Source of the DNA: an uncultured Monoglobus sp.
Lineage (GTDB): Bacteria; Bacillota; Clostridia; Monoglobales; Monoglobaceae
Direction of reading: 5' to 3'
Length of the DNA stretch: 44,367 nt
Assembly: GCA_947585115.1 (NCBI GenBank)
Contig: CANPWW010000010.1
Location: 1 to 44,367 of the forward strand
The notes under the pieces were generated by a model. The model did no database searches. It saw only the letters and a list, made by a program, of their open reading frames with translations, and had not been told where the DNA came from. Position 1 is the stretch's first letter. Every line of letters begins with the position of its first letter. Shown in pieces: positions 44,351 to 44,367 of this stretch. The position numbers and the translations under genes were made by a program.

Positions 44351-44367
44351 TAAAAAGGGTGAGAAAA

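Overview
The window looks like part of a chromosome from a Clostridia-type Firmicute. Supporting signs are the rpmH–rnpA–yidD–yidC–jag block divergent from dnaA, a DnaD-domain protein with a DnaI/DnaC-type helicase loader, an SLH-domain surface protein, GGAGG-type ribosome binding sites with frequent TTG/GTG starts, and clean TTGACA/TATAAT promoters with 17-base spacers. No tRNA, rRNA, IS transposase or CRISPR array was seen.

Layout. (1) 1–8.8 kb, minus strand: a partial Rpn-family nuclease at the left edge. Then, in transcription order (right to left): rpmH, rnpA, yidD, yidC, jag, a cysteine-rich small protein, argD, argF, a GNAT acetyltransferase, asnS and a TPR protein. (2) 8.72–9.12 kb: the AT-rich rpmH/dnaA divergent region with one promoter on each strand and DnaA-box-like sequences. 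(3) 9.1–13.9 kb, plus strand: dnaA, mnmE, dnaD-like and dnaC/dnaI-like genes, closed by a terminator. (4) 14.0–17.1 kb, plus strand: a small signal-peptide membrane protein overlapping an acyltransferase, then a GT-C-like membrane protein. (5) 17.3–36.2 kb, minus strand: a large surface-glycan locus starting at a strong promoter at 36.2 kb. It holds two GT2 glycosyltransferases, a GtrA-family protein, two tandem YfhO proteins, several other large GT-C-like membrane proteins, an FAD oxidoreductase, an acyltransferase and a decayed paralog. (6) 36.3–39.4 kb: an SLH (S-layer-like) protein with its own promoter and terminator. (7) 39.6–41.2 kb: pyrG. (8) 41.3–43.9 kb, plus strand: panB–panC–panD behind a structured leader with an intrinsic terminator, and with a MITE-like repeat between panB and panC. 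(9) 43.9–44.37 kb: a compact candidate type I toxin–antitoxin, then the promoter of a gene beyond the window.

How it fits together. Region 5 has the parts of the three-component CsbB/GtcA/YfhO glycosylation scheme: a GT2 loads a sugar on undecaprenyl phosphate, a GtrA-type protein flips it, and a multi-pass GT-C protein transfers it outside the membrane. Here the last step is multiplied. One of the two GT2 genes carries an 11-G homopolymer that puts it out of frame, as expected for a phase-variable gene, unless it is a sequencing error. The neighbouring SLH protein is an obvious but unproven glycosylation target.

The strongest items for a second look are the G11 tract (33031–33041), the candidate type I toxin–antitoxin (43980–44272), the panB leader (41396–41587), and the rpmH/dnaA region with a DnaA whose DNA-binding signature differs from the usual one.
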